A DNA stretch of 64,000 nucleotides from Metellina segmentata (GCA_947359465.1 OX375877.1:50180744-50244743), one strand, 5' to 3'; positions 30,620-43,160 are shown, counted from the stretch's first letter. The notes: generated by a model from the letters alone, not told the origin. Translations and numbers: made by a program.

Positions 30620-32155
30620 GTCATATTTGGCAAAGACAAGAAACTTTCCTTGTGTGTTGTATATACATACACTAGGAACGTTTTAGCAATAAGATTAGAT
30701 ATATATGCGGCAATGGAAAAAGTGAACCTGTACCGCTTACAACCCTCAGGTTGCTAGCGCAGTGGACAAATCTACTGAGTCACGGAACTACATTAAAAAA
30801 AAATTTGAGATTGCAGGAATAATGTCACAACGAATTTCTGTCATAGGGATTTTCAGTGCAAACAAAATAAACCAAACGGAACGCGGTAATTTTCTTCCGC
30901 TACCCAACTGTTCACGCATGATACTTGCTTATCGCCGATTTGGTGACTGTGGAAATTAATTTAACGGGCGATGCTGAGTCAAATATCATATCAAATTAAA
31001 ATCGAATTTGGAATTTATTTTATTGATGAGTAGTTGAAATTGTGCTCGAAAAAATAATTGGCGTCACCTTCGAAATACAGTCGTAACATTTTGAATTGAT
31101 ACATGAAACACACTCCTTCTCTGAAGCACTACCGCCACTGAAGTACTTACACTACCTAAATTTAGGTCGACAGAAAATGCCTCTCGTAATGCGCGAATGT
31201 TTCAAAGTCAGCACAATCACACTTAGTGCCAAGTTTTCTCCAATACGAATCAAGTTTACCGAACACATTACGACTTCGACATTCCTCCCAACTTGCTACG
31301 AGACGATTGAAGACGCTCCACGATTTCCACTAATTCCCATCAAAGTGACAGACCATTTACATTCATATGTCCATTCATTACGTGACCATCCAACTCCGAA
31401 TCTGTTTCGCGGTTGACATGCCAAGTCGCTCTGCAGTAATCAAACAATCATTCCCGACCAAACGCTGCCAGTTTCAAGCAAGATAACAATTTCGTAATTG
31501 CTGGCCATTAAGCCTACTTCGAATGGTTAATACTGCGTGTTCTCCTGGAGGACTCTATTAACTACGCAATTTGCGTAGTCTTTGGGGTGTGATAATTCAC
31601 CTTTAAATCAATTAGAAATAGTAATTCAGTCATTACGGCCACCTTCGCTAGACTGATTGGGATGTGACGTAAGGAGAGAAGAGGGAATCCTATTTAGAGG
31701 AGTGTAATTGAAGCTTTTTAAGTGAATCAAAGTGGAAAAGAAGACTCGAATCGTACTTCGTAATTGCCTTGAATACGTATCGCGATTGAGGGGAATTGAA
31801 ACACTTTTTTTAATTATTGATTTTCGGTGCGTATTTCCTCGAGTATTTATATTAATGAGACGGTTTTTTTTTACTATTTCGTATGTTCGCATTACTATCT
31901 CCTGTGTTTACAATACTGTTTCCTGCATACGTATTCTTGTCTTGTCTAATGCAATCCTTTTTACAAGACGCAGTGAGTTAGTTTGCCTCTGAGTCTTTAC
32001 GCTGCGTATCGTTCGGGGTGCTTGTCTGTTGCGATTGGTCTTTATAAGTATTAAATGTTTTGATGGACTTGGAATTACACTCTTATTACATGCATAGTAC
32101 AATACATGGTAATTTTGATACATCTCACGTATATGTCACGATGAAGGGTAGTTCG
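30620..32155. other. Mostly unrecognised; holds one dispersed repeat
   Basis: 31336-31560 aligns with 42747-42975 (CATTTACATTCATATGTC, CATTCATTAC, AAGATAACAATTT(C/A)GTAATTG, GGCCATTA). The 106-codon frame at 31096-31416 ends inside this repeat and its counterpart is not open, so I do not call it a gene. The repeat's class is unknown. Confidence 0.5.
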
Positions 32156-32161
32156 TACATA

Positions 32162-33040
32162 CATAGTCCAGTCACATTAATGTGACCACCTGTCAATAGC
32201 CAGAATAACCACCTATGGCAGAGAGGACCGCTGCGAGACGTGCAGGAAGAGAGTCAATTAGGTTTCTGAAGGTGTTCACTCGGATGTTGAGCCATGCCGA
32301 CTCCAGTGCCGTGGCCAGCTGCGCTAGATTACGCGGTTGAGGATCCATGGCAAATGTTACAGGGTGTTTCCTTTCAGACGTTTCACGCCGTATACGCCAA
32401 CGTCCATCTGTCCGATGGAGCATAAAACGTGATTCATCGGAAAAAGCCACCTGTCGCCACTCAGTGGACGTCCAGTTGCGGTACTGGCGGGCAAATTCCA
32501 GCCTTCGTCGCCGATGAACAGCAGTCAGCATAGGTGCATTAACCAGGCGTCTGCTGCGGAAGCCCATGCGCATCAACGTTCGCTGAACAGTTGTTGAGGA
32601 CACACTCTTGGTAGCCCCTTGGTTCATCTGGGAGGTCAGTTGCTCAACAGTTGCACGTCTATTCGCCCGAAAGTAGCCTTCGTTCGTCTCTGTCATCTAT
32701 AGCCCGTGGTGCACCACTTGTGTCACGCCGCTGATTTTGGATAGTGCCATTTTGCCATGCACGGTATACTTTTGCCACGTCGGCACGCGAACAGTTCACA
32801 AAATTAGCCGTTTCCGAAATGCTTCCACCCTTGGCCCGAGAGCCAATAATCATGCCCTTTTAGACGTCGGATAAATCGCTACGTTTCTGCATTACGCTAG
32901 CGATTGAAATGCTTTCCGATGCCCTAGGACATCCTTTATATGTACTCCATAGCAATGTGCTGCCACCTGCCTTTTGTGATTGGTTATTTCACGTTGACAT
33001 CGAAAGTAGGTAGTGGCTACATTAATGTGACTGGACTGTG
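32162..33040 (-). mobile_element. Tc1-like transposon, internally deleted
   Basis: TA at 32160-32161 and 33041-33042. Terminal repeats CATAGTCCAGTCACATTAAT and, reversed, CACAGTCCAGTCACATTAAT, each with a nearby ATTAATGTG palindrome. Length 879 bp against about 1.6 kb for the complete type. Confidence 0.92.
32193..32892 (-). pseudogene. Tc1-type transposase lacking the catalytic core
   Basis: Start MQKRSDLSDV at 32892, then a stop at codon 11, then the helix-turn-helix region (KGGSISETANFVNCSRADV, VYRAWQ). After one frameshift near 32690 it continues RANRRATVEQLTSQMNQG and RTLMRMGFRSRR to VAFSDESRF, which holds the first catalytic Asp. It then jumps from RRETSERKHP to the C-terminal part (TALESAWLNIRV, IDSLPARLAAVL). 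The second Asp (QDN.PxH) and the SPDLNPIE motif are deleted, so it cannot catalyse transposition. Confidence 0.9.
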
Positions 33041-33127
33041 TATGATTTTCAAAAGTGTCGATTTTAAGATTTCCAAAGGTTTGCGTAGTCTGTTTCATAA
33101 TCTTTCTGTCATACTTTATTACATTTT

Positions 33128-33410
33128 TTAGCATAGTTGGAGCCCAACTAGAGCGCTGAGTGTTCAAACCTCAATCCAACCAAAGATCGGAGTATACATT
33201 GGATCTGGTGCATGTTAAATCTGTTGTGGTTACGTTTTCGTGGCGTATAAATTTCGGAAGTGGAGGGCCAGCTCAGGTTATTATCTCGACATCTGGCCAT
33301 TGTTCAAAATTATGAGGTGTTTGTTGCCATTGGATCTTTCTCTTCTGGATTGATCCCGGGACGTCGCCAATAGCCCTTTGCGTATAGCTCCAGTGTGACG
33401 TAAATGCAAC
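33128..33410 (+). mobile_element. Old SINE with yet another head
   Basis: AGTTGGAGCCCAACTAGAGC, GTGTTCAAACC (B box-like), then TCTGGTGCATGTTAAATCTG, GCCAGCTCAGG, TGTTCAAAATTATGAGGTGT and the end AGCTCCAGTGTGACGTAAAT. Full-length but well diverged. Confidence 0.7.
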
Positions 33411-33654
33411 TACCTTCCAATGGGATGCTTTAAAAAATAAAAATAATTAATAATGAAAACAATGCTTTAATTCTAAACTTTAGACTCGCTTTTTCAAAAT
33501 GTACAATTTTTTAGTCCTGGTGTACTTTTTAACTCACTTTTATCTGGAAAGCAAATCGTATCCGACTTGTTTGCAAGCATCTCATATTATATGGGAGTGA
33601 GAGTTTTGCTGCAGGTGGACTATGTATGTTGACGTTAGAAAATTGATCATACCT

Positions 33655-34195
33655 TGATGAACGAGATATCTCGTTGAAAACCTTTGAATGGTTAAGGGAA
33701 AAGTAAAAAAAAATATTTAGGGTGTTCTTCTGGAAAATGTTATTTTTGGAGTGTTATATTCGGAACAAAATTGGTACACGCCTTCTTATTCGAGCGTGGG
33801 TCATAGTAGAAAAAAGTCAAAGGTACCATGCAATAGAGAATAACTAAATTCAAATCTCTCTAAATTAAAAAAAAGTTACCGCCGCCGATGACGACGACGC
33901 CGCAGGTTTGAAAACTGTGTTGTTTAGCTCGATTGTTAGACGGTGACGGTTTGTTAGGTGTCGGCGAGCGCAAGCGAGCAGGGGGCGAAGCCTTCGCTGT
34001 GACGTCATGGAAAGTGAAAGCAGGATAATACGAATTATTCAGATACTTTCACTCTGCGAAAGGAATGTTGGTTTGCGAAGCAAACCAAATGGCATATGTA
34101 AAAGGACTGTTGGTTTGCGAAGCAAACCAAATGGGATTGCGTAGCATTCCCCCGGGATTGGCGAGCGTAAGCGAGCAGGGGGCGGAGCCCCCTAG
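33655..34195 (+). mobile_element. Helitron-like or related element, 3' end
   Basis: The GC-rich right part has two perfect hairpins TTGGTTTGC-GAA-GCAAACCAA (near 34069-34090 and 34109-34130) and two copies of GGCGAGCG(C/T)AAGCGAGCAGG. It ends GGGGGCGGAGCCCCCTAG, a hairpin running into CTAG then T, a Helitron-type 3' terminus. Left boundary unclear: 33660-33705 is a separate MITE end (CGAGATATCTCG, then GGTTAA). Not coding. Confidence 0.45.
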
Positions 34196-34199
34196 TGTA

Positions 34200-35620
34200 C
34201 AAAATTTTCTTGGGTCGTTTTCATATTAAATTACATGAATCATAATTCCAAGTCATATTACGAATCATCAAAATGTAACCTTGAATGCTAAGTTTCTGGT
34301 CATTTAGTTCAGACGTTCTTGAATTATGATTCTGGAAAAACTGGAATACATCTCTGTACATCACAAGGTGTACGGTTAGTGTATAGAAATCTTTCACCAA
34401 CAACACACATAATGACATAATCACATTGATTGGCTGCATTAATTCTGAATACAAAATTTAAAACCTTTGCATCTATGGAAGTTAGTCATTTTTTTCGAAA
34501 AAGGTGTTTAAAACACCGATTTCTGAATTTACAATAGGGAAAAACTACCAAGAAGAGAGCTGAAATTCTGCAAATGCAAATTAGAAATTCAGAATCGGTC
34601 TGGTCTAATATACGTATATGACGATTGCCATTCATACTCAAATAATACCTTCATAAATTTACAAATTAAGAATTAACTTTAAAATAGAAAAAATAATTTT
34701 CTGTTTAACTTTATTTTACTGTTTTTTATACGGATATGTTATTTTAATGTATGACCTGTATTATTGCCGAACAACCATATTTTGAAACTAATCAGTTTAA
34801 GTATACGTAGAACAATTTCAAAATCTAGAATGCAATTTAAGAAAGTATAAAATTTGTAATAATGTTTTAAATATATCATCCAGTTGATTTGTCACCAACA
34901 CCAAGTGCATATAATTATTTCGACGGGAGACACATTGGCGGTCGGCTTTCACTACATACATTTGCTACCACATCCAAATTGCTGTAAACAGTCTGTCCAT
35001 TATGTATTCAATGCTACAGAAAAGCTGAAAAAAACTCGGCCGACTTAGCCTTGCTTCGGATTCTCGCATTAAACGTCTCATGTTCGTGGGAAAAGAGACA
35101 TATCTAGACATTTACATATTTGAAACATTAAAGCGAGATTTATGTGGTAAGAGTTGGTATATGCCAAGCCGTTTACTTTTCTCATGTGCTCCAATACTTT
35201 CGCAAAATGCAAATGTCTTCCCTCGTATACTAAATACATAATAAAGCAAATCAAGATTACTGCGTTTTCCTTGCGTAGAAAACAACTTCTAATTAATTTA
35301 CATCAATACTTGTATCAAAATAATTTTATGTTTTAAAATGTATCCTTAAAATTACTCTAAAACATAAGTTTTAAAAACAAAACACTGTTAACACTAAACG
35401 AAAAAATATGTGAAACATTTGAAAAACACGAACATACGTTTTTACTCCCCAGCGTTTGGAATTAATATACACTCTATAACAAAAATATGTACATTATTTA
35501 TATCATCACATTAACATCATTACAATACATAAATAATACATAAAAGTATGTATCTCATATAAATATATTCTGATTATAAGGTATCAATACATAAAATATG
35601 TCCTCAATACGTAAACTATC
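34200..35620. other. AT-rich stretch, nothing recognised
   Basis: No repeats, TIRs or credible frames. AT content is especially high at 35340-35620, leading into a minisatellite. Confidence 0.5.
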
Positions 35621-35624
35621 TACT

Positions 35625-35725
35625 AAATATTAACTATCTACTCAATATAAACTATATACTTAATATAAACTATATACTCAATATAAATTATATACTCAAT
35701 ATAAACTATATACTCAATACATTAA
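35625..35725. repeat. 18-bp AT-rich minisatellite
   Basis: Unit CTATATACTCAATATAAA, about five copies with small differences. Confidence 0.85.
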
Positions 35726-35794
35726 AGTATGTATCTCACAGTCCAGCGTGGCGATCCAGCCTAATCCGCTGTTTCTTACTCTCTTTCTCTCTAA

Positions 35795-36115
35795 CCGACA
35801 AACCAGTCTGGTGGTTAAGGTGTTACCTCTATATCGGAAGGTTCCTGGTTCGAACCAAAAGTTAGTGCATGGATGTTTGTAAGCGTATGGTGTAATGGCG
35901 GTCTGTTAGATCTTAAATCTGTAGTGGCCGAAAGTCCTCAGGTTGGGTTGGTGTGGAAGTTTGGAGAGTGGGGTGCCAGGTGTTCCCTCGTCATCTGACC
36001 GTGGTTCAAAATTACGTGGCGTTGTCCTTGGATCTTTCCCTTAGGGAACTAATCCCGGACCGTCGTCAATAGCCCGTTGTGTTGCTCTAGTACGACGCTA
36101 ATAACAAAATTATCA
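35795..36115 (+). mobile_element. Main SINE, solitary copy
   Basis: Head ACCGACAAACCAGTCTGGTG to tail CTAATAACAAAATTATC. Flanked by TCTCTCTAACCG on both sides (about 35788 and 36117), the probable TSD. Farther from the 1-21 kb cluster than any other good copy. Confidence 0.85.
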
Positions 36116-36350
36116 AATTACTCTGTCTCTCTAACCGTCATCTGTAACGTGCTTTTCCGCCGTCTAAAAATAACTCCACGGTTATCTGAACGAACACCAC
36201 GTGCAGAGGACAATCTAGTTTCACCTGCTCTTCTAAAATCGTTGTAGTGCGCGCGACGCAAGAACAGCAGCTTGTGCCAAAATATAACCAATCAGAATAT
36301 ATTCGGCATTCTAAAATTCCGATAAAAAAATGGAGTAGCAGGCAGGTGCC

Positions 36351-37095
36351 CCTTCCTAAAACGATCTGTTAATTCTTCAACGGTGGAATCTACTGCTAAC
36401 CAATCAGAGCGCGGCAACTGGTGGAGTGCCAGCGCTGGGATTTAAGCCCACTTGTTGGCTCTTTTTTGCTCCTGCGGTCGGATATTTGAATTTTGTTGTA
36501 GGGTTTAGTCTTTGTGTGTCCACGTGTTTTTATAGTAATATAAATATTGTATCCTTTTATTATATAAGTTTGTGTCTTATGTATGCTTTTTGTTACATCA
36601 GAATGGTCCTAAACCAGGGGTGGATACGATACCATCATCCTAAAGCAAAGGGGACGGCAGAGGGGCCGAAAAATATCAGCTGGTAGTGAGTTCAGGAGTG
36701 GTTCTTAGATTATTTATGTAAAATCAACGGAAGCTTGGAAAAATATAAAAAGGGTATTGAAAATTAGGAAAAGTAATTTAGAACCAAAAGGAATGAAATT
36801 GAAATTTTTTAAAAATAATTTGGAGGATCTAAAAATTTTCCCACCAGCTGGGTTCGAACTTGGAAAGACATCCTCCGCTGCCGACGCCAATCTGAAGGTA
36901 AGTGACTTTAGCCATTAGGCCATCGTTGCTTCATGATAAGAAGCTCTTTAAAAGAACTACACAATATCATGTGACAATGTGGTGTGGTAGAATCGTCAAA
37001 GAAACAAGATCGCCAACCACTTCACAACAACAGGGTTGCCACGCTCTGATTGGTTAGCAGTAAGTCCACCGTTGAAGAATTAACAGATCGTCTTC
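36351..37095. mobile_element. Fold-back element with 70-bp inverted ends
   Basis: Left arm 36351-36420 and right arm about 37022-37095 are reverse complements: shared words ATCTGTTAATTCTTCAACGG, TGCTAACCAATCAGAGCG. About 600 bp between them, with a tRNA-like stretch and no transposase. Just left of it (36280-36350) is a reversed copy of a word in segments A and B (CCGAATATATTCC, ACTCCATT). Confidence 0.7.
36845..36935 (-). repeat. tRNA-like stretch, probable SINE head
   Basis: On the minus strand GATGGCCTAATGGCTAAAGT (A box-like) and CCAAGTTCGAACCCAGC (B box-like), spaced as in a tRNA with a long variable arm. The acceptor and T stems do not pair, so not a working tRNA gene. Confidence 0.35.
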
Positions 37096-37099
37096 CTAA

Positions 37100-37900
37100 A
37101 CGTCAAGGTCGACGGAGTTTCTCGTCACAGTTTGTTAACTGATATTCCATTGACTTGTAGGTGACGTAGGTTCAGCTCCTGTTTTTATTATGGGAATGAG
37201 GAGGAAGGATAAAGGCATTTCGGAAAAAGTTAACTACTTTATAATAAATTTTAGTAGACAAAAACGTGATGGATGTATACATAGTGAAACAAATGGTTGA
37301 TATACTGATTATCATCACAAGTAAATGAACTTATCGTCGTCATTTATAGGGTGTATATCATCCTGCTCCGTGGAACGTCATGGTGTATTGTGGGCTATAA
37401 CTGCTGATAATTCGAAAAAATAAAAAAACTTGTACCATGAGCGTGCATTACTCATTCAAACATAACTACTGTCTATTTCTCGACATTATCATTGTTATAT
37501 TTCTCCCATTTGTGTTATAAGGTTCCTTGTTCGTGTATGTTTTCGTCAATTCCTCGACGCAGTCTGTCTTGTGCCATTAAACCAATCCAACCAACTTGGA
37601 TATGTCATTGCAAATTAGATTAAAATAGTTATGGGTTGCGCGTTGCTCTATGGTCATTGCTTGAAAACTAAATGCATTAGATCAACTAAGAATATGGATG
37701 CCTAACGAAATAACAATGCTTAGAACATATATCTATATCAAAAAAGTAAACTAAATATTGATTTACATGTTCTTAATACACATTCGGAAATTTTATAAAT
37801 CATTGATGATGGTTGATGAACGAATAATCTTCGTAAAAAGGCGGTAAAAGACAAACAGAATATATAACAGTTTTTCATCTTGTTCCATGTACTCGGTTTC
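37100..37900. other. Nothing recognised
   Basis: AT-rich, without long frames or repeats detected. Confidence 0.45.
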
Positions 37901-37903
37901 TAT

Positions 37904-38140
37904 GCTGACCAACCGGTCTAGTGGTCAAGGCGTTGGCCTTTGGATCGGAAGGTTCCTGGTTCGAATCCGGGTCAGGGCATGAATGTAAATTGTGCTGTCC
38001 TTTGTTAGGGACAATGATGGTCCAACTACTGGGTGCCCCTTCACAAGTGACCATCACTTCTGGCCTTGTATAAGGCTACAATGACTTCGGTCAATTCTGT
38101 ACTGTATTGTATTTCTATATTGTATTATGTATTGTATTTG
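37904..38140 (+). mobile_element. SINE: usual head on a different body
   Basis: Head GCTGACCAACCGGTCTAGTG to GGTTCGAATCCGGGTCAGGG is the main family's head. From 37980 the body is unrelated to the main one (GTGCTGTCCTTTGTTAGGGA, GTGACCATCACTTCTGG, AATGACTTCGGTCAATTCTG) and the tail is TGTATTGTAT-like. So either a chimeric SINE or a second family with the same tRNA ancestor. Confidence 0.8.
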
Positions 38141-38261
38141 TTTTTGCAATCTGTACCCAGCTTTGCCATTGGAAAAAAAAACTTGGTTTATATTTACCAA
38201 TATATACAAATAATGAGGATTTCTAAACCCCGAACGTTAGTAATTCTTGTGTGTGTGTGAT

Positions 38262-40140
38262 GGGTTCAAAAATACGTTTCAAAACGAGAAGTATAATTTT
38301 CTAGATCTAGATTTTTACTTCGCTTCCCTTTTATCCCGGCACTGAAGTCTGCTTTCTTATTCCACCATTTCAGCCAATTTCCGCTCAAATAACATGTGGA
38401 GATCTTCCACTTAGAACCAGTGATATGCACTCCTCTAAAGAGATGCAGCCACTTTCATGAACTCCTTCCTTGAGTGAAAACTTAGATAAAGTATGATCCA
38501 AAGAAAGAATATTGACTGGAATATATGCATTTTAATCAGCACTTGAACTTGTGAGTTAATCAGCATGGCGAAAATGTAACAAAAAATCCAACCGAACAAC
38601 AAGTTTGGTCATTATTATTTGACAGTTGCTACGATCTGCGCATATAAATATACGATACTTAAACTGCAAACAACAGTATGATCGCTAAATAAAACGCTTA
38701 TTTTTTTACTGTTTTTTAGTGTTATTACGTGTCACCTACTTCTACGCGATTATATTACGACTCGTCAAAACCTACCTCCATTATCGACTAGTACAGTAGT
38801 CTGTATTCGTCTACATTTGTAGCCATGGAATTAGAGAAAGTGATGAATATACATTTCTAAGATATGTTTAAAAATACGTTTCAAAACGTGTTATTACACG
38901 TCAGCTACTTCTATGCGCTCATATTAACACTCGTCCAACCTTCCTGCATTATCGACTAGTACAGTAGTTTGTATTAGTCGACATTTGTAGTCATGGAATT
39001 AGAGAAAGTGATGAATATACATTTATATGATATGTTGAAAAATGCGTTTCAAAACGTGTTATTACGAGTCAGCTACTTTTATGCGCTAATATTAACACTC
39101 GTCCAACCTTCCTGCATTATCGACTAGTACAGTAGTTTGTATTAGTCGACATTTGTAGTCATGGAATTAGAGAAAGTGATGAATATACATTTCTAAGATA
39201 TGTTGAAAAATACGTTTCAAAACGTGTTATTACGCGTCAGCTACTTCTATGCGCTCATATTAACACTCGTCCAACCTTCCTGCATTAGCGACTAGTACAG
39301 TAGTTTGTATTAGTCGACATTTGTAGTCATGGAATTAGAGAAAGTGATGAATATACATTTATATGATATGTTGAAAAATGCGTTTCAAAACGTGTTATTA
39401 CGAGTCAGCTACTTCTATGCGCTAATATTAACACTCGCCCAACCTTCCTGCATTATCGACTAGTACAGTAGTTTGTATTAGTCGACATTTGTTGTCATGG
39501 AATTAGAGAAAGTGATGAATATACATTTATATGATATGTTGAAAAATACGTTTCAAAACGTGTTATTACGCGTCAGATACTTCTATGCGCTCATGTTAAC
39601 ACTCGTCCAACCTACCTGCATTATCGACTAGTACAGCAGTTTGTATTAGTCTAAGTTTGTAGTCATGGAATTAGAGAAAATGGTGAATATACATTTTTAT
39701 TATACGTTGAAAAAATTTCGTTTCAAAACGTGTTATTACGCGTCAGATACTTCTATGCGCTCATGTTAACACTCTTCCAATCTACCTGCATTATCAACTA
39801 GTACAGTAGTTTGTATTAGTCTACACTTTTAGTCATGGAATTAGAGAAAGTGATAAATATACATTTCTCAGAGATGTTGAAAATTTTTTTCAAAACAAGA
39901 AGCCTAATCTTCCTGATCTAGGTTCTTACCCTTCTTTTCTTTATCCCGACATCAGTCTACTTTTGTATTTCCCCATCTCAGTCAATTTTCCCCCAAATGA
40001 CATGGTGAGGTCTTTCATTTCGATCCAGTGATGTGCACACAGCACTCCTCTAACGAGATGCAGACATTTTTCTAAAGAAATCGTTCCTCGAGTAAAAAAT
40101 AGATAACGTAAGATTCAACGAAAGGGAATATTGACTGAGA
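38262..40140. repeat. 168-bp satellite, seven units, with repeated flanks
   Basis: Units start at 38719, 38888, 39056, 39224, 39392, 39560 and 39730 (GTGTTATTAC), period 168-170 bp; each includes CGACTAGTACAGTAG and GTCATGGAATTAGAGAAAGT. A separate ~245-bp block follows the array (39895-40138) and also precedes it (38282-38525), there preceded by the last 20 bp of a unit. So the array is part of a larger, partly lost repeat. Confidence 0.93.
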
Positions 40141-41300
40141 AGATGCATTTTTAGCATTCGTTTTTCATTCCCGGGTACACAACTTTTCCCTCTGAATGCA
40201 GTGCTTGGCAGTCTTCACAAGATCCGACTTCTGGTATCTTTATACAACATCGGTTTTCTCATTAGCCAACCCGGTTTTCGTGTTGCGCTTTGATTATAAA
40301 GTTCCTTGTACGGAGCTGTCTTCCATCGATATTTGTGAAAATATTGAGACTGCAGACGTACATTTTTTATTTTATTTTTGACAACATTTATCAGATACGT
40401 TTCGGAAAAGTATTGGGCGGGGAAACTTTAGATTGAAAAATGAAAATATTTCGCTTTTAATATTCCGTCTCTCGCATTGCTACGAGAAAAAAGATATGTG
40501 TCTCAAAAAAATCGGCTTATTTTAGTTGTTTTCCGAAAATGACATTACTTTCGACTTAAATATTAGATATTCGTAAAAAAAGTAAAATAAGAAACTGCTT
40601 TTATCTCACTTAAGATTATTAGCATTGGAAATTCTAACAACTTCGTGAATTACAATTAAAAGTAATTTTTTCCTTCCAATAATTATTTGTTTCTAATATG
40701 CAAGTGTTCGTCCAAGGGTTGAAACATCTTAACCATTTTTAGTTTTCTGTATATATGGCTACATATTTTTTTGGAAATAATCGTTGGGTGATTAGAAGTG
40801 AACACACAATAGCCTTCCGAGAAAATATATAGAAATACGTTGGTCCCAATTTGATTAAATTCAAATATATGACCTTCAAACACTTACATTGTCACTCGGT
40901 ATAATATCATGGACCTAAAAGTGGTAGTAAAAAATGAGCGCAGAGTGGTAGGCGAAATAAAATAAATATAATCAATCACACAAATATCTTTGAACTCAAA
41001 TCTGTAATAAAGGAAACATTAATTACAGCATCCTTCAAATGTGAAAATCTTCGAACTACATGCGAATTGTACCAATAGCGTTAACTATTGCATCCTGTTC
41101 AACATCTTTGGTATCACATTCTTAAATATACGAAGGCGTGATTAGTTTAGCAGATTAGCCAGGCATCAGAATTTTGCTCGTTAGTGTGCTCTTAAGTGGT
41201 TTCACTCAAAGAACAAAACTGTTGAACTTTTGACTGTAAGGATCCTGGATTTTTTTCTATTTCCGTTCTTAGGTCAACTTGTTTGCTGAACCAGGTAAAA
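40140..41300. other. AT-rich stretch, nothing recognised
   Basis: A 61-codon frame at 40196 has no support beyond openness. No repeats found. Confidence 0.45.
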
Positions 41301-41339
41301 GAAAGATATTCAGCTCGAAGTATCACAGCAGTAGGAAGT

Positions 41340-41530
41340 AGAATCTACGTCGCGATGTAGCAATGAACACAACGCTATTTCTAACGATTCGATTTCCGGG
41401 ATAAGTCCCAAAGGGATATATCCGAGGTCGACATCTCTTAATTTTGAACAACGGTCTGGTGACGAAATTATAACCAGAGCTGGCATCTCACTCCACAAAC
41501 TTTTACACATCGCCCACGCGATACACAGCG
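41340..41530 (-). mobile_element. Decayed SINE body
   Basis: AATTTTGAACAACGGTCTGG, TGACGAAATTATAACCAGAG, CTGGCATCTCACTCCACAAA. Diverged. Small tail remnants (TGTGTTGCTGCAGTGCGACG) follow at 41950-42000 and 42275-42310, and again at 58965-59005. Confidence 0.6.
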
Positions 41531-42451
41531 ATTCAATCAGTTGTTACTATCACTACAAACACAACGGCATCAATGGGAAAATGATAGTGTTTCAGCAACC
41601 ACTACGGAAATTTCAAGTACATTCGCACGCCGCTGTCATCTGACAGCTCTATTTTCTGTTTAGACATCTTTTCTCAAGAGTCTGAATATCAGACTTTTAA
41701 ATCTTATTATTTGTCATTGTTAAGTTATGAGAAAATAAATTACGTTTTTTCCTGTTCCTGAAATGTATTATTTGCAAAGTTGACAATATGTTGGAATAGC
41801 AGCGAATAACCAATTGCTGCTAGGCAGCATAAAAGTTGGGGTCCTTCCGAAGGCCAGAGTCGAAACCATCAAAGGTGGTGACACCCAAATAGCAATGAAT
41901 GAATGGAAGGGAAGGCCATGAAGATGACGAAAAGATACTTTTATTGGATTATTAATATCCTGTTGTGTTGCTGCAGTGCGACGTTAATTAAACGCCTACC
42001 TACCATGGATTACTTAAAAAAATTTCTTAGATAGAAGTTTGTCACATTCACTGACGTAAAACTGATTTCGCACGAAACGTACTTGAAATACAAATAAAAA
42101 TTCTTAATATTACATCTCCACTTAACCCTCGGTTCTTATAAAAAGATACATCGTCAAGAAATCCACCAGAAGGGTTAAACAAACGTAATAACTTAATTCG
42201 CGCGAACTATTGATAACGCAACTGTCTTCAATGAGCTGTCAACTTTACATTTTCCTTTTTAAAGTACATAGCTCTATGCGTTGGTCCAGTGCGACATTAA
42301 TTAATTACCTACCTATCTTTTTAAGGGAATTAAATTTTCATAATTTCGTCATACAAGCAGTACGACGCTGTGTCATTAAAATTTTTACAAAAGTAAAAAG
42401 TAATCATACTTCTTGACAACCTTTAGGTATAAACCGTGCCAATTTGTTGAT

Positions 42452-42550
42452 TTTCCAATCCACTAATATATGGTCCAATTCCCCAATGTATGGTCCAATC
42501 TACCAATGTATAGTCCAATCCACCAATGTATAGTCAATCCACCAATTTCT
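42452..42550. repeat. ~20-bp minisatellite
   Basis: About five copies of a CCAATGTATAGTCCAATC-type unit. Confidence 0.8.
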
Positions 42551-42719
42551 TTATTTAAGGATTATTTGAAAAGTCCACGAATTTATGGAACACTGTGTAT
42601 AAATTCGTGTCAAATCGTGTTCAAATTCCTACGCAGACTTAAAGGTAAACTTCCTGCTCCAGGATTCATATGTATCCTTGTATTTATTGATTCCAAAATC
42701 CTTCGTAACTCGTAGCGAG

Positions 42720-43160
42720 GTACGAAGATTGTTCACGATATTCACTAACACCCGTCAAAGTCAGAGAGAGACGCATTTACATTCATATGTCTATTCATTA
42801 CACAAACATCAAGCACCGGATCCGGAACGTGGATGACATACGAAATGCTCGCTGGCGTAATCCAACAATCATTTCAACTGAACTCTGACAACTTCACACA
42901 AGATAACAATTTAGTAATTGCGGCCATTACACATGCTTCAAGTGAATGCTCAATAGCAGAGGGCTCCATTAGTGATGAGATTTTGGCCTATTGAATTCCT
43001 CTTTCAATTAACGACATATGATGTTAATGTGTCCCGTGAAAGATATACGCTTGAAAGAAATGAAATGGATGGTGGTAAGTTAAATTTAAATTGTACTTTT
43101 TAGATGAGCTAAAGAAAGAAGTCCTTGAATAATATAAGCAAATATCGTACCACGTGTTGC
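42720..43160. other. Dispersed repeat copy, then unrecognised DNA
   Basis: 42747-42975 is the second copy of the repeat at 31336-31560. No coding signal. Confidence 0.5.

Noticed and set aside
31096..31416. 106-codon frame as a gene
   Set aside because: Its 3' half lies in a dispersed repeat whose other copy (42747-42975) is not open in that frame.
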